The notes: a model not told the origin generated them from the letters alone. Counted from the first letter of the stretch, positions 7,740-20,298 are shown. The stretch: DNA of 64,000 nucleotides from Prescottella subtropica (GCF_005434945.1 NZ_SKCH01000009.1:86129-150128); one strand, 5' to 3'. Program-made: numbers and translations.

Positions 7740-8420
7740 ATGAGCGAGATCCGGTTCGACGCCGTCCACCACTCGTACGGCGAGCGCACCGTGCTCGCCG
7801 GGATCGACCTGGCCCTCACCGAACAGCGCATCGGGATCATCGGCGCGAACGGCAGCGGCAAATCCACCCTGTCCCGGATGATCAACGGCCTGGTCGCCCC
7901 CACGGCGGGCACCGTCACCGTCGACGGTCTCGACACCGCCCGCAAGGGCCGTCAGGTGCGTCGCACGGTCGGTTTCGTGTTCACCGACCCCGACCACCAG
8001 ATCGTCATGCCGACCGTGTCCGAGGACATCGCGTTCTCGCTGCGCCGCAGCGGCCTGAGCAAGACCGAACGCGCCGAGAAGGTCACACAGGTCCTCGCCG
8101 ACTTCGGGCTGTCCGGGCACGCCGACCACCCCACCCACCTGCTGTCCGGCGGGCAGAAGCAGTTGCTGGCCCTCGCCGCCGTCATGGTCACAGAACCGGA
8201 CGTCATCGTCGCCGACGAACCCACCACGCTGCTCGACCTGCGCAACGCCCGCCTGATGCGCCGCACCCTCGCCGGGCTGCGGCAGCAACTCGTCGTCGTC
8301 ACCCACCATCTGGATCTGCTCGACGACTTCGACCGGGTGATCGTGATCGACTCCGGCCTGGTCGCCGCCGACGGCCCACCCGCCGAGTCGATCGCGCACT
8401 ACCGCGAGCTCGTCGAATGA
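7740..8420 (+). CDS. bioM: Biotin ECF transporter ATPase
   Basis: The protein has 226 residues and is an ABC ATPase. Walker A is GANGSGKST (about residues 37-45), the signature LSGGQKQ is near residue 138, Walker B is VIVADEPT, and the switch His lies in VVVTHHLDLL. It powers biotin uptake with BioN and BioY. I chose ATG 7740, because upstream extension would overlap the bioY 3' end without a ribosome site. The 3' end overlaps bioN by ATGA. Confidence 0.92.
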   Translation: MSEIRFDAVHHSYGERTVLAGIDLALTEQRIGIIGANGSGKSTLSRMINGLVAPTAGTVTVDGLDTARKGRQVRRTVGFVFTDPDHQIVMPTVSEDIAFSLRRSGLSKTERAEKVTQVLADFGLSGHADHPTHLLSGGQKQLLALAAVMVTEPDVIVADEPTTLLDLRNARLMRRTLAGLRQQLVVVTHHLDLLDDFDRVIVIDSGLVAADGPPAESIAHYRELVE

Positions 8421-9022
8421 CCACGCTCGGCCTGTACACCCCCGGACCCTCCCTGCTGCACCGGCTGCCGCCGGGCCCGAAACTGGCCGCGATGATCGCG
8501 GCGATCGCGGCCGTGACGATCCTGGTCCGCCAGCCGTGGCAGCTGCTGCCCGTCGTCGCGGTGGCCGCCGGCCTGTACGCCGTCGCCCGCATCCCCGCAC
8601 GCGTCGCACTGGCCCAACTGCGGCCGCTGCTGTGGATGCTGCTGTTCATCGGCGCCTTCCAGGTGATCTTCACCGGCTGGGCGCGGGCCGTCGTGGTGTG
8701 CGGCACGATCCTGCTCGCCGTCGCCCTCGCCGCCCTGGTCACCCTCACCACCCGGGTCTCGGACATGCTCGACACCATCAGCCGCACGCTGCGGCCGCTG
8801 CGCCGGGTGGGCGTGAACCCGGACCGGGCCGGCCTCGTCCTGGCGATGACACTGCGCTGCATTCCCCTGCTCACCGGGATCGTCACGCAGGTGTCCGACG
8901 CCCGCAAGGCCCGCGGACTGGGCTTCTCGCTGCGCGCGTTCGCGGTGCCCGTCGTGGTGTCGGCGCTGATGACCGCGGAAGCCATGGGCGACGCCCTCGC
9001 CGCCCGCGGCGTCGACGACTGA
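8417..9022 (+). CDS. bioN: Biotin ECF transporter transmembrane protein (EcfT type)
   Basis: The protein has 201 residues with four or more membrane helices. Two short Ala-Arg-Gly coupling motifs, in DARKARGLGF and ALAARGVDD, are characteristic of EcfT subunits that grip the ATPase. It overlaps bioM by four bases, indicating translational coupling. A strong terminator follows 28 bp after the stop. Confidence 0.92.
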   Translation: MTTLGLYTPGPSLLHRLPPGPKLAAMIAAIAAVTILVRQPWQLLPVVAVAAGLYAVARIPARVALAQLRPLLWMLLFIGAFQVIFTGWARAVVVCGTILLAVALAALVTLTTRVSDMLDTISRTLRPLRRVGVNPDRAGLVLAMTLRCIPLLTGIVTQVSDARKARGLGFSLRAFAVPVVVSALMTAEAMGDALAARGVDD

Positions 9023-9050
9023 GCCGCCCGCGGCGTCGGTACGACGACGG

Positions 9051-9089
9051 AGCCGGCCGGTCGGGGACGTTCTCCCCGACCGGCCGGCT
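9051..9089. terminator. Bidirectional terminator between bioN and pspA
   Basis: A perfect 17-bp stem, AGCCGGCCGGTCGGGGA (9051-9067) with its complement at 9073-9089, closes a 5-nt loop between the convergent bioN and pspA genes. There is no clear T-tract, as is common in high-GC actinobacteria. Confidence 0.85.
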
Positions 9090-9106
9090 CTCGTGGTACT
9101 CGTCTG

Positions 9107-9925
9107 CTACTGCGCGGACGTCTCACCGTTCGGCGAGGCGACCGACGGCTTCGGTGCCGCCGCCGGGGTGCCGGTGGCCGTGCCACCGGACGGCAACGCG
9201 TCGCCCTTCATCGAGGCGCGGATCTGTTCGAGACGGCTGTGGCCGGCCATCTGGACGCTCGCCTGCTGGACCTCCATCATGCGACCCTGCACCGAGTTCT
9301 GGGCCAGCTCCGCGGCGCCGAGCGCATTGGCGTACCGCTGCTCGATCTTCTCGCGGACCGCGTCCAGGCTCGGGGTGTTACCCGGCGCCTGCAGCGTCTG
9401 GTCCATCGAACGCAGCGAGTCGGACACCCGCTCCTGCATCTTGGCCTGCTCGAGCTGGCTGAGGAGCTTGGTGCGCTCGGCGACCTTGGCCTGCAGGGTC
9501 ATCGCGTTCTGCTCGACGGCCTTCTTCGCCTGTGCCGCCGCCTGCAGCGCCTGATCGTGCAGCACCTTGAGATCCTCGACCGACTGCTCGGCCGTCACCA
9601 GCTGGGCCGCGAACGCCTCGGCCGCGTTGGTGTACTGGATCGCCTTCTCGTTGTCCCCCGCGGTGGCGGCCTGGTCGGCGAGCGTGACGGCCTGCCGCGC
9701 GTTCGCGTTGAGCTTCTCCACCTCGTCGAGCTGACGGCTCAGCTTCATCTCGAGCTGACGCTGATTGCCGATGACCGACGCAGCCTGCTGAGACAGGGCC
9801 TGATGCTGACGCTGCGCGTCCTCGATCGCCTGCTGAATCTGAACCTTGGGGTCGGCCTTCTCATCGATCTTGGAATTGAAGAGCGCCATCAGGTACTTCC
9901 ATCCCTTGACGAAAGGATTAGCCAT
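9107..9925 (-). CDS. pspA: PspA/IM30 family membrane-stress protein
   Basis: The protein has 272 residues, almost entirely helical coiled coil (about residues 20-220), opening with the PspA-type [20 protein letters not shown]. The tail is Ala/Pro/Ser-rich and disordered. PspA/IM30 proteins are ESCRT-III relatives that coat and repair stressed membranes. It lies 170 bp downstream of clgR in the same orientation, as in mycobacteria where ClgR activates pspA. The mycobacterial downstream gene Rv2743c is absent; the biotin operon is found instead. Confidence 0.92.
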   Translation of the reverse strand: MANPFVKGWKYLMALFNSKIDEKADPKVQIQQAIEDAQRQHQALSQQAASVIGNQRQLEMKLSRQLDEVEKLNANARQAVTLADQAATAGDNEKAIQYTNAAEAFAAQLVTAEQSVEDLKVLHDQALQAAAQAKKAVEQNAMTLQAKVAERTKLLSQLEQAKMQERVSDSLRSMDQTLQAPGNTPSLDAVREKIEQRYANALGAAELAQNSVQGRMMEVQQASVQMAGHSRLEQIRASMKGDALPSGGTATGTPAAAPKPSVASPNGETSAQ

Positions 9926-10095
9926 GGGGTGATCCTGCCTCCATCTGCTGCGCCGCGCATCGCGCGACCCGATGCGCGACCGTCACGCATCGAACTCGGG
10001 TACTGGCCCTACCTGCTCGTCCGATCACGAATCACCGTCGGGATGCCGTGATCGTCACCGTCGAATCTATCTGTTTCCGGGTAGCCGCGGCACGC

Positions 10096-10464
10096 CTATG
10101 CGGCTGCCAACGCCCGCGCGGCGGGTGCCGGGATGACGACCCGGGTGTCCTGCGCGATCCGGCCGCTCACCGCGGTGTCGACCACGGGGCCGCGGTCGGC
10201 GGTACCACGCGCACCCACCACCCGGGTCCGCCCGACCGCGAGGGACTCGCTCACGTCGACCAGCACCTCGGACAGCGGAACCGCCAGCGCATCACAGATC
10301 GCGGCGAGTAGTTCGCTCGACGCTTCCTTGCGGCCACGCTCGATCTCGGACAGGTAGCCGAGGCTCACGCGCGCGCTGTTCGACACCTCACGCAGGGTTC
10401 GGCTCTGCGAAACGCGGGTGCGTCGAAGACTGTCACCGATTGCCTCACGCAATAGCAGCGCCAT
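10096..10464 (-). CDS. clgR: ClgR-type XRE family transcriptional activator
   Basis: The protein has 122 residues with an N-terminal lambda-repressor-like HTH (about residues 7-63: [20 protein letters not shown]). ClgR activates clp protease genes and, in mycobacteria, pspA. The C-terminus ends in ...ARALAAA, an exposed Ala-Ala tail of the kind recognised by Clp proteases, consistent with known proteolytic control of ClgR. AAGGAGGAG precedes the ATG. A SigE-like promoter lies 40 bp upstream. Confidence 0.92.
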   Translation of the reverse strand: MALLLREAIGDSLRRTRVSQSRTLREVSNSARVSLGYLSEIERGRKEASSELLAAICDALAVPLSEVLVDVSESLAVGRTRVVGARGTADRGPVVDTAVSGRIAQDTRVVIPAPAARALAAA

Positions 10465-10503
10465 CTCGCTCCTCCTTCATCCGATACCCCACTCGTCAAT
10501 TCA

Positions 10504-10530
10504 AACGCACGAGCGCAAGCGATTGGTTCC
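10504..10530 (-). promoter_or_regulatory. SigE-like ECF promoter of clgR
   Basis: On the minus strand GGAAC (10526-10530) and CGTT (10504-10507) are separated by 18 bp, matching the mycobacterial SigE-type -35/-10 pattern. The predicted start of transcription is near 10496, about 32 nt before the clgR ATG. A CGC-N4-GCG repeat in the spacer could bind a regulator. Confidence 0.55.
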
Positions 10531-10537
10531 CGAAACC

Positions 10538-11026
10538 CTATCGCGCCGCGCGCATCAGCAATCCAGACACCGCCGCACGAACACTCCCGATCCGGATCCC
10601 CCACCGATCTCCCGGCAGGTCGAGCTCGGTCACCTCGGTGCCGTCGGGTCCCGCGATCCCCAGGAACACGGTGCCCGGACGGTGGCCGTCCTGCGGGTCC
10701 GGGCCCGCCACCCCGGTCAGTCCGACGCCCCAGTCGGCGCCGCAACGCTCGGCGGCACCCTCGGCGAGCTGGGCCGCGGTGCGGCGTGCCACCGGACCGT
10801 CGTGCGCCAGTACGCCGGCGTCGACACCGGCGAGTGTCTCCTTGAGGTCGGTCGCGTAGACGATCAGCCCGCCCCGCAGGACGGTGCTCGCCCCGGGCAC
10901 CCCGGCGATCGTCGCGGCGAGCAGGCCTGCGGTGAGGGATTCGGCGGTCGCGACCGTCTCGCCGCGTCGACGCAGGACTGCGACGACGTCGTGCGCCGGG
11001 ATCGACGCGGTGAGCGGATCGCTCAC
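10538..11026 (-). CDS. CinA C-terminal domain protein (nicotinamide-nucleotide amidase family)
   Basis: The protein has 162 residues and corresponds to the amidohydrolase half of CinA only. Conserved blocks are TAESLTAGLLAATI, GGLIVYATDLKETLAGV and GVGLTGVAGPDPQDG. Enzymes of this family deamidate nicotinamide mononucleotide in NAD recycling. The GTG 11026 start overlaps the pgsA stop by GTGA, so the two are coupled. Confidence 0.88.
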   Translation of the reverse strand: MSDPLTASIPAHDVVAVLRRRGETVATAESLTAGLLAATIAGVPGASTVLRGGLIVYATDLKETLAGVDAGVLAHDGPVARRTAAQLAEGAAERCGADWGVGLTGVAGPDPQDGHRPGTVFLGIAGPDGTEVTELDLPGDRWGIRIGSVRAAVSGLLMRAAR

Positions 11027-11658
11027 GCGCCCGCACGCCGGACGCCGGCCCGCAACCGCACCGCCTGCAGCACGTAGTCCAGTCCGGTCGCCACGGTGAG
11101 CACGACCGCCAGACCCATCAACACGGCCGTGAACGGCGCGAACCCGTCCGGCAGCGGCGCCAGGTAGAACCCGATCGCCACCGACTGCACGAGCGTCTTG
11201 AGTTTGCCGCCGCGGCCCGCCGGGATCACCCCGTGCCGCAGGACGGCGAACCGCATGAGCGTGATCCCGAGTTCGCGGGCAGCGATGACGCCCGTCACCC
11301 ACCACGACAGATCCCCGAGCATCGACAGACCCACCAGGGCGGCGCCGATGAGCGCCTTGTCCGCGATCGGGTCCGCCATCTTCCCGAAGTCGGTGACGAG
11401 ACCGTACTTGCGGGCCAGCTGGCCGTCGATCCGATCGGTGACGGCCGCGACCGCGAAGATCGACGTCGCCACGATCCGCCACCCGGCCGAATGTCCGTCG
11501 TCGGCGAACAGGGCGACCAGGAACACCGGCACCAGCACGATGCGCAGCACCGTGAGCACGTTCGCGATGTTCAGCAGCGGGACCGGGGTGTGGCCGGCGA
11601 TACCGTCGGTGGGCTGCGCGTCGGTGGCGGCGGCCACGTCACGGCGTGGCGCGGTCAC
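11023..11658 (-). CDS. pgsA: CDP-diacylglycerol--glycerol-3-phosphate 3-phosphatidyltransferase
   Basis: The protein has 211 residues with about six membrane helices. The CDP-alcohol phosphatidyltransferase motif is intact: DRIDGQLAR, then Gly, then DFGKMADPIAD. It makes phosphatidylglycerol phosphate, precursor of PG and cardiolipin. The start GTG 11658 is a choice; the frame stays open upstream over argA, but that is antisense shadow. It overlaps cinA downstream and is divergent from argA. Confidence 0.9.
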   Translation of the reverse strand: MTAPRRDVAAATDAQPTDGIAGHTPVPLLNIANVLTVLRIVLVPVFLVALFADDGHSAGWRIVATSIFAVAAVTDRIDGQLARKYGLVTDFGKMADPIADKALIGAALVGLSMLGDLSWWVTGVIAARELGITLMRFAVLRHGVIPAGRGGKLKTLVQSVAIGFYLAPLPDGFAPFTAVLMGLAVVLTVATGLDYVLQAVRLRAGVRRAGA

Positions 11659-11781
11659 GGCCGCACCGATCGGACGGGACGCCCCGGCACACCCGGAACG
11701 GACGGGACCTGGTGTGGGGCGATGGATCGGGGCGGCACACTGCCCACAATATCGGTTGAGCCGGTGACTACTGTGCACCAC

Positions 11782-12315
11782 ATGACATCTGAAACTCCGG
11801 CGGCTGGCACGAACGAGGCTGAAGGGATGACGGTGCGCCGCGCGCGTACCTCGGATGTGCCGGAGATCAAGCGTCTGATCGACATCTACGCGGGCAAGAT
11901 CCTGCTCGAGAAGAATCTCGTGACACTGTACGAGTCGGTGCAGGAGTTCTGGGTGGTCGAGCAGGCCGGCGCCGTCATCGGCTGCGGTGCGCTGCACGTG
12001 TTGTGGTCGGACCTGGGCGAGATCCGGACGATCGCCGTCGACCCGCAGGTCAAGGGTCGTGGCGCCGGGCACCTGGTGGTCGCCAAGCTCGTCGACGTCG
12101 CCCACGATCTCGAACTCGAGCGACTGTTCGTCCTCACCTTCGAGGTGAACTTCTTCGCCAAGCACGGTTTCGCGGAGATCGAGGGCACCCCCGTCACCGC
12201 CGAGGTGTACGCGGAGATGTGCCGCTCGTACGACACGGGTGTCGCCGAGTTCCTCGATCTGAGCTATGTGAAGCCGAATACGCTGGGCAACACGCGCATG
12301 CTGCTCACGCTCTGA
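11782..12315 (+). CDS. argA: Amino-acid (glutamate) N-acetyltransferase, GNAT type
   Basis: The protein has 177 residues with a single GNAT domain. Strong blocks are YAGKILLEKNLVTLYESVQE, GCGALHVLWSDLGEIRTIAV, KGRGAGHLVV (acetyl-CoA loop) and the end LSYVKPNTLGNTRMLL. These match the short mycobacterial ArgA (Rv2747), which acetylates glutamate for arginine synthesis and lacks the kinase-like domain of classical ArgA. ATG 11827 is an alternative start with a better ribosome site. Confidence 0.9.
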   Translation: MTSETPAAGTNEAEGMTVRRARTSDVPEIKRLIDIYAGKILLEKNLVTLYESVQEFWVVEQAGAVIGCGALHVLWSDLGEIRTIAVDPQVKGRGAGHLVVAKLVDVAHDLELERLFVLTFEVNFFAKHGFAEIEGTPVTAEVYAEMCRSYDTGVAEFLDLSYVKPNTLGNTRMLLTL

Positions 12316-12346
12316 TCTCACCCACCCCTATCGGAATCGAGAAATC

Positions 12347-12631
12347 ATGCCGCTGTTCGCCGTCCAGTACACGTACGCACCGGAGAAGTCCGCGCTGCGC
12401 GACGATCACCGCACCGACCACCGGGCGTGGCTGGCCGACCTGGTACGCCGCGGTGTCGTGCGTTCCTCCGGACCGTTCGCCGACGGCAGCGGCGCCCTCA
12501 TGACCGTCGAGGCCGGCACGGCCGACGAGGTGCGCGAGATGTTCGACCAGGATCCGTTCGCGCACCTCGACCTCGTCGAGGACCGGACGATCCGCGAATG
12601 GATCCCGGTCTTCGGCGTCTTCGTCGACTAG
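12347..12631 (+). CDS. YciI-like protein
   Basis: The protein has 94 residues with the YciI fold features: FAVQYTYAP at the start, DHRAWL (putative active His/Asp) near residue 25, and GPFADGSGALMTVEA. Family members resemble dehalogenase or muconolactone-type folds; the reaction here is unknown. It follows argA by 31 bp. Its TAG overlaps the terC stop on the opposite strand (tail-to-tail overlap of four bases). Confidence 0.8.
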   Translation: MPLFAVQYTYAPEKSALRDDHRTDHRAWLADLVRRGVVRSSGPFADGSGALMTVEAGTADEVREMFDQDPFAHLDLVEDRTIREWIPVFGVFVD

Positions 12632-13629
12632 TTCGACACCGGCGTGTCGTCGGACGTCCGGTTGCGGGTCTTGATCAGGCTCGCAACCGCCGTGACGGCG
12701 AGGACGCCGAGGATGACCGACAGCGACGTGACGGTCGAGATCTCCGGCACCGACACGGGCTGTCCGCCGCCCACGAACGGCAGCGTGTTCTCGTGCAGTG
12801 CGTGCAGCACCAGTTTGACGCCGATGAACGCCAGGACGATCGACAGACCGTACGACAGGTACACGAGTCGTTCGAGCAGGCCGCCGATGAGGAAGAACAG
12901 CTGCCGCAGGCCCATGAGCGCGAACGCGTTGGCGGTGAACACCAGGTACGGCTCCTGTGTGAGGCCGTAGATCGCGGGGATCGAGTCGAGCGCGAACAGC
13001 ACGTCGGTGAAACCGATGACGACCAGCGCCAGGAGCAGTGGGGTGACCATCCGCTTGCCGTCGATCCGGGTGATCAGCTTGTCGCCGTCGTACTTCTCGG
13101 TGGCCGGCAGGAACCGCTTCACGACGCGGACCAGCTTGTTCTCCCGGTCCTGCTCGCTGTCGGCGCCGTGGTCGGCGGCGTCCTTGACCAGTTTGACGGC
13201 GGTGAAGACGAGGAACGCGCCGAACAGGTAGAACACCCAGCTGTAGGTGTTGATCGCGGCCGCGCCGACGGCGATGAACGCGCCGCGCATGACCAGTGCC
13301 ATGACGATGCCGATGAGCAGCACCTTCTGCTGGTATTCGCGGGGCACCGCGAACGTCGACATGATGATCACGAAGACGAACAGGTTGTCGACCGACAACG
13401 CTTTCTCGGTGACGTATCCGGCGAAGTATTCACCGCCGAACGTGGTACCCCAGATCGCCGTGACGACGATGCCGAACACGATCGCGATACCGATGTAGAC
13501 CGCGGACCAGAACGCCGATTCCCGGAACGTCGGGGCGTGCGGGGTGCGCACGTGGGCGAAGAAGTCGAAGACGAACAGTCCCAGGATCACCGCGCAGGTG
13601 ATGATCCAGACGAGGGGTGAAACATGCAC
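12628..13629 (-). CDS. TerC/Alx family integral membrane protein, probable manganese exporter
   Basis: The protein has 333 residues with about nine membrane helices. Key acidic motifs are EKALSVDNLFVF (about residues 75-86) and FTDVLFALDSIPAI (about residues 208-221), as in Alx/MntP-like Mn2+ exporters. It starts at GTG 13629. A yybP-ykoY riboswitch directly upstream contains its ribosome binding site, which strongly supports a manganese-homeostasis role. The tellurite-resistance name is historical. Confidence 0.9.
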   Translation of the reverse strand: MHVSPLVWIITCAVILGLFVFDFFAHVRTPHAPTFRESAFWSAVYIGIAIVFGIVVTAIWGTTFGGEYFAGYVTEKALSVDNLFVFVIIMSTFAVPREYQQKVLLIGIVMALVMRGAFIAVGAAAINTYSWVFYLFGAFLVFTAVKLVKDAADHGADSEQDRENKLVRVVKRFLPATEKYDGDKLITRIDGKRMVTPLLLALVVIGFTDVLFALDSIPAIYGLTQEPYLVFTANAFALMGLRQLFFLIGGLLERLVYLSYGLSIVLAFIGVKLVLHALHENTLPFVGGGQPVSVPEISTVTSLSVILGVLAVTAVASLIKTRNRTSDDTPVSN

Positions 13630-13638
13630 GGGTGCCGA

Positions 13639-13795
13639 ACCTCCGGTAGGTATGCGTGACTACCGGAGGTCTCTCCCACCGTGTCCCCCGGCAGTGCCGG
13701 GCGGAACGATCGACAGAACCGGAACGACAACGGTGTCGCTCGTGTTGACGAGTCTGTCGCGGAAACGGGGATACTCCCCTCCACAGTGGCTCCAT
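13639..13795 (-). ncRNA. yybP-ykoY manganese riboswitch controlling terC translation
   Basis: The leader carries the hallmark GGGGAGTA (13772-13779), an internal GTCAACACGAG and a terminal GAGACCTCC (13665-13673). GGAGG at 13778-13782 can pair with CCTCC at 13665-13669 to close the aptamer (P1). The same CCTCC is part of ACCTCCGGTAG (13660-13670), which pairs perfectly over 11 bp with CTACCGGAGGT (13639-13649), the terC ribosome binding site. The two helices exclude each other. Mn2+ binding should stabilise P1 and free the site, switching terC on. Family recognition is by motif; the switching direction is inference. Confidence 0.85.
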
Positions 13796-13836
13796 TCAAC
13801 CACAGCCGCGCCGGACCGCCCGAACGATCGGACCGA

Positions 13837-16581
13837 TCACTCCGATGCCGGCGCCGCCGCGGGGTCGCCGCCCCGGATGGTCCACAGCAGCCCGTCGAGT
13901 TCGTCGGGCTTGACGAGCACCTCGCGGGCCTTCGAGCCCTCGCTCGGGCCGACGATCTCACGGGTCTCCATGAGATCCATCAGCCGACCCGCCTTCGCGA
14001 ACCCGACCCGCAACTTGCGCTGCAGCATCGACGTCGACCCGAACTGGCTGGACACCACCAGTTCGACGGCCTGCAACAGCACGTCCATGTCGTCGCCGAT
14101 ATCGGGGTCGACGTCCTTCTTCTCCCCCGCCTTCGCTGCCGTCACACCCTCCGTGTAGTCGGGTTCGGCCTGGTTCTTGGCGAAGTCGACGACCGCGGAA
14201 ATTTCCTCGTCGGTGATGAACGCGCCCTGCATACGGACCGGTTTACCCGCCCCCATCGGCAGGAACAGTCCGTCGCCCATGCCGATGAGCTTCTCGGCGC
14301 CCGGCTGGTCCAGGATGACCCGCGAGTCGGTCAGCGAGGAGGTGGCGAACGCCAGCCGGGACGGCACGTTGGTCTTGATCAGGCCGGTGACGACGTCGAC
14401 GGACGGCCGCTGCGTCGCGAGCACCAGGTGGATACCGGCGGCACGCGCCTTCTGCGTGATCCGGACGATCGCCTCCTCGACGTCCCGGGGGGCGGTCATC
14501 ATCAGGTCGGCGAGCTCGTCGACGATCGCGAGAATGTACGGGTACGGCTTGTAGACGCGCTCGCTGCCCAGCGGCGCTTGGATCTCACCGGACTTGACCT
14601 TCTTGTTGAAGTCGTCGATGTGCCGGACCCGACTGACCTGCATGTCCTGGTAGCGCTGCTCCATCTCCTCGACGAGCCACGCGAGCGCCGCCGCGGCCTT
14701 CTTCGGCTGAGTGATGATCGGGGTGATCAGGTGCGGGATGCCCTCGTACGGGGTCAGCTCGACCATCTTCGGGTCGATCAGGATCATCCGGACCTCGTCC
14801 GGGGTGGCTCGCTGCAGCAGCGACACCAGCATCGAGTTGACGAAACTCGACTTGCCGGAGCCGGTGGAGCCGGCGACCAGCAGGTGCGGCATCTTCGCCA
14901 GGTTGGCGCTGACGAAGTCGCCCTCGATGTCCTTGCCGAGACCGATGAGCAGCGGGTGATGATCCTTGCGGGTCGACGGGGCCGCAAGCACGTCCGCCAG
15001 GCGCACCATCTCCCGATCCGAGTTGGGGACCTCGATACCGACCGCCGACTTGCCGGGGATCGGCGCGAGCAGGCGCACGTTGTCGGTCGCCACCGCATAC
15101 GCGATGTTCCGGTGCAACGCGGTGATCTTCTCGACCTTCACGCCGGGACCGAGTTCGACCTCGTAGCGGGTCACCGTCGGGCCGCGCGTGTAGCCGGTGA
15201 CAGCCGCGTCGATCTTGAACTGCTGCAGGACCTCGGTGATCGCCTCGATCATCGCGTCGTTCGCGGCACTGCCCAGCTTGGGGGGATCGCCCTCGATCAG
15301 CAGCGATATCGGCGGCAGCGCGTAGTCGCCCTCCACGACCCGGTCCGGGACGAACACGTCCTCGTCCTTCGCGACGGGGGCCGGGGCCGGGGGCGTGACC
15401 CGGGCCCGCGGTGCCGGTGCCGGCTTCGGCACGGGTGCGGGCTTCGGGGCCGGTTCGGGGACCGGTTCCGGTTCCGGCGGCGAGACCGGAGCGCCGTCGG
15501 GGTCGCCCGGATCCCACAGCCCGAGGACCTCGGTGGCCGTGTCCGCGTGGACCTCGTCGGTCGGATAGTTCTGCGCCGGGGTGCGCCGGGCCGGACTGCG
15601 CCGGGGGCGCCGTGCCGGCTCCCGACCCCGGTCGACGGGATAACCGTCGGCGTCGAACAGGGCCGGATCGTCGGTGTCGTCGTAGCTGTCGTACTCGTCG
15701 TCGAAATCCGGGTCGTCGGCGTGGTCGTACGCGTCGTCGTGGTACGACGTGCCGAACCACGACCGCAGCCGGTCCGGAACCTCACGGACGGTGGTCCCGG
15801 TGAGCAGCAGGACGCCGAAGAACATCGCCAGCAGCAGCAGCGGCGCCGACAGCCACGGGGTGACCCCGTCGGTGAGCGGACCGGCGACGACGTAGCCGAC
15901 GATCCCGGCCGCGTCCGGCCATCCCTCCGACGTCGACGGCGCTCCGGCCGCGATGTGCCACATGCCGACCGCCGGCAGGCCGACGAGCAGGGAACCGAGG
16001 ATCAGCCGGGACCGGATGTCGGGTTTCGGCTCGGTCCGCATGAGACCGACCGCGACGCCGACGCCGACGATCGGCAGGATCGCGGCGACCGCACCGACCA
16101 CGGCGCGCACGCAGGTTTCGATGAACCCGCCGACCGGGCCGCCCGCCGAGAACCACATGCCGACGGCGATGACGACGCTGACGGCGATCAGTCCGAGCGC
16201 GATGCCGTCCCGGCGGTGACCGGACTCGATGTCGGCGGCCTTGCCGACGGTGCGGGTGGTGGCGCCGACACCCTTCGCGACCATCGACCATCCGGCGCCG
16301 ATACCGCGGCCGACGGACGCGAGCGTGCCGGCGCCGCGCTGCGGTGCCGGACGGCGTCCGGCCGGCTTGCGCGCCGCGGTCGTCTTGCGGGGTGCGGTCT
16401 TCTTGGGTGCAGCCTTGCGGGGTGCGGGCTTGCGCGTCCCGGCCGATGCTCGGGGCTTGGATGCTCCCGACGACCCTCCCGAACCGGAGGCGGAACCGCG
16501 GGATGCGGCGGTCGAGCGGGCACGGGTCCGCGACGTGGATGCTGTGGAACTCGTTCCGCGGGCGCTCGCCTTTCCTGCCAT
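13837..16581 (-). CDS. ftsK: DNA translocase FtsK/SpoIIIE
   Basis: The protein has 914 residues. A Lys/Ala/Ser/Pro-rich basic N-terminus (about residues 1-85) is followed by four membrane helices, an acidic and Pro-rich linker, and the RecA-like motor. Walker A is [10 protein letters not shown], Walker B is [13 protein letters not shown], and the C-terminal gamma winged helix ends the protein. It pumps chromosome ends through the division septum. I chose ATG 16581; ATG 16605 adds eight residues, and the frame open to 17226 overlaps another gene and is not coding. It stands alone, between the terC leader and a TIGR03085 gene. Confidence 0.93.
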   Translation of the reverse strand: MAGKASARGTSSTASTSRTRARSTAASRGSASGSGGSSGASKPRASAGTRKPAPRKAAPKKTAPRKTTAARKPAGRRPAPQRGAGTLASVGRGIGAGWSMVAKGVGATTRTVGKAADIESGHRRDGIALGLIAVSVVIAVGMWFSAGGPVGGFIETCVRAVVGAVAAILPIVGVGVAVGLMRTEPKPDIRSRLILGSLLVGLPAVGMWHIAAGAPSTSEGWPDAAGIVGYVVAGPLTDGVTPWLSAPLLLLAMFFGVLLLTGTTVREVPDRLRSWFGTSYHDDAYDHADDPDFDDEYDSYDDTDDPALFDADGYPVDRGREPARRPRRSPARRTPAQNYPTDEVHADTATEVLGLWDPGDPDGAPVSPPEPEPVPEPAPKPAPVPKPAPAPRARVTPPAPAPVAKDEDVFVPDRVVEGDYALPPISLLIEGDPPKLGSAANDAMIEAITEVLQQFKIDAAVTGYTRGPTVTRYEVELGPGVKVEKITALHRNIAYAVATDNVRLLAPIPGKSAVGIEVPNSDREMVRLADVLAAPSTRKDHHPLLIGLGKDIEGDFVSANLAKMPHLLVAGSTGSGKSSFVNSMLVSLLQRATPDEVRMILIDPKMVELTPYEGIPHLITPIITQPKKAAAALAWLVEEMEQRYQDMQVSRVRHIDDFNKKVKSGEIQAPLGSERVYKPYPYILAIVDELADLMMTAPRDVEEAIVRITQKARAAGIHLVLATQRPSVDVVTGLIKTNVPSRLAFATSSLTDSRVILDQPGAEKLIGMGDGLFLPMGAGKPVRMQGAFITDEEISAVVDFAKNQAEPDYTEGVTAAKAGEKKDVDPDIGDDMDVLLQAVELVVSSQFGSTSMLQRKLRVGFAKAGRLMDLMETREIVGPSEGSKAREVLVKPDELDGLLWTIRGGDPAAAPASE

Positions 16582-16676
16582 ACCGGTCAGGTTAGTCCCT
16601 GGCATCCCATCGGGACCATCCGCAACACCCGCCACACAGTTCCACCTGCGGCGACACGACTCGGCGTGCGGGTCGC

Positions 16677-17300
16677 TCAGATGCCCCGATCGAGGCGGGT
16701 CACGGCCGCCACATCGTCGGCGGCGCCGTCGAACTCGATGCGCGCCTGCTCGCGTCCGAAGGCGTGCATCAGGAGTTCGGACGGCTCCCCGCGCAACGTC
16801 ACCGCACGGGCGCCGCCCGAGTGGACCGTCGTCCTCGCCCTGCCGGGACGTTCGAGAACCACCGTGACCGGCGCCTTGCGGTAGCTGCGGCGGCCGATAC
16901 CGGATGCGAGCGTCCACAACTTGTCCTGCATGCCGGACGGCAGGTCGCGCACCGACCAGTCGGCGGCGGCGCGTCGCACGTCCTCGTGGTGGACGAACAT
17001 CTCGGCGAGGTTCACCTGTTCGTCGAGCAGTCGGAACGGCGACCAGAGCGGCGGGCCGGAGTCGACGTCGCCCAGCAGTGCGTCCCAGTCCTGCGCGGCG
17101 ATCGACTGCTGCACGCGGGCGGTGTGCCCGGACAGCGCCGGGATCATGATGCCGGGGGTGGCGTCGAGGCGGCGTTCCCGCAGCACGAGGTGTGCCGCGA
17201 GATCCCGGACCGTCCAGTCGCCGCACAGCGTCGGCGCGCCGGGTCCGACGGTGCGCATCGTCTCGACCAGGGCGTGGCGTTCGTCACGGGTGTAGGGCAC
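16677..17300 (-). CDS. TIGR03085 family DinB-like metal-binding protein
   Basis: The protein has 207 residues. The N-terminus [21 protein letters not shown] is the DinB/maleylpyruvate-isomerase-like motif with a metal-ligand His, and [14 protein letters not shown] supplies the other His ligands. Such actinobacterial proteins are predicted mycothiol-dependent enzymes, but substrates are unknown. It is followed by ftsK 95 bp later and preceded by a terminator, so it probably has its own promoter. Confidence 0.8.
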   Translation of the reverse strand: MPYTRDERHALVETMRTVGPGAPTLCGDWTVRDLAAHLVLRERRLDATPGIMIPALSGHTARVQQSIAAQDWDALLGDVDSGPPLWSPFRLLDEQVNLAEMFVHHEDVRRAAADWSVRDLPSGMQDKLWTLASGIGRRSYRKAPVTVVLERPGRARTTVHSGGARAVTLRGEPSELLMHAFGREQARIEFDGAADDVAAVTRLDRGI

Positions 17301-17328
17301 GCCCCACCGTAGCCCCGGAAACGCCGAC

Positions 17329-17379
17329 GAGGGCGGTTACTGCGCGGGCCTCTCGGCCGATGTCGCAGCAACCGCCCTC
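17329..17379 (-). terminator. Terminator after the thyX-dapA-rnj operon
   Basis: GAGGGCGGTT (17329-17338) and CTGCG (17340-17344) pair with CGCAG (17364-17368) and AACCGCCCTC (17370-17379) around one unpaired position on each side. This gives a 15-bp hairpin with a GC-rich loop 28 bp after the rnj stop. Confidence 0.75.
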
Positions 17380-17407
17380 GGCGGAGGCTAGGGGTCGACT
17401 ACCGGGG

Positions 17408-20298
<2,891 letters not shown>

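Noticed and set aside
13681..16884. Very long plus-strand ORF of more than 1000 codons opposite ftsK
   Set aside because: It is antisense to a clear ftsK gene, has Arg/Asp/Gly-rich composition typical of GC-skewed shadow frames, and shows no domain.
16582..17226. Upstream extension of the ftsK frame to 17226
   Set aside because: It overlaps the TIGR03085 gene, has shadow-like composition and lacks a ribosome site. FtsK homologues begin with the basic MAGK-like N-terminus.
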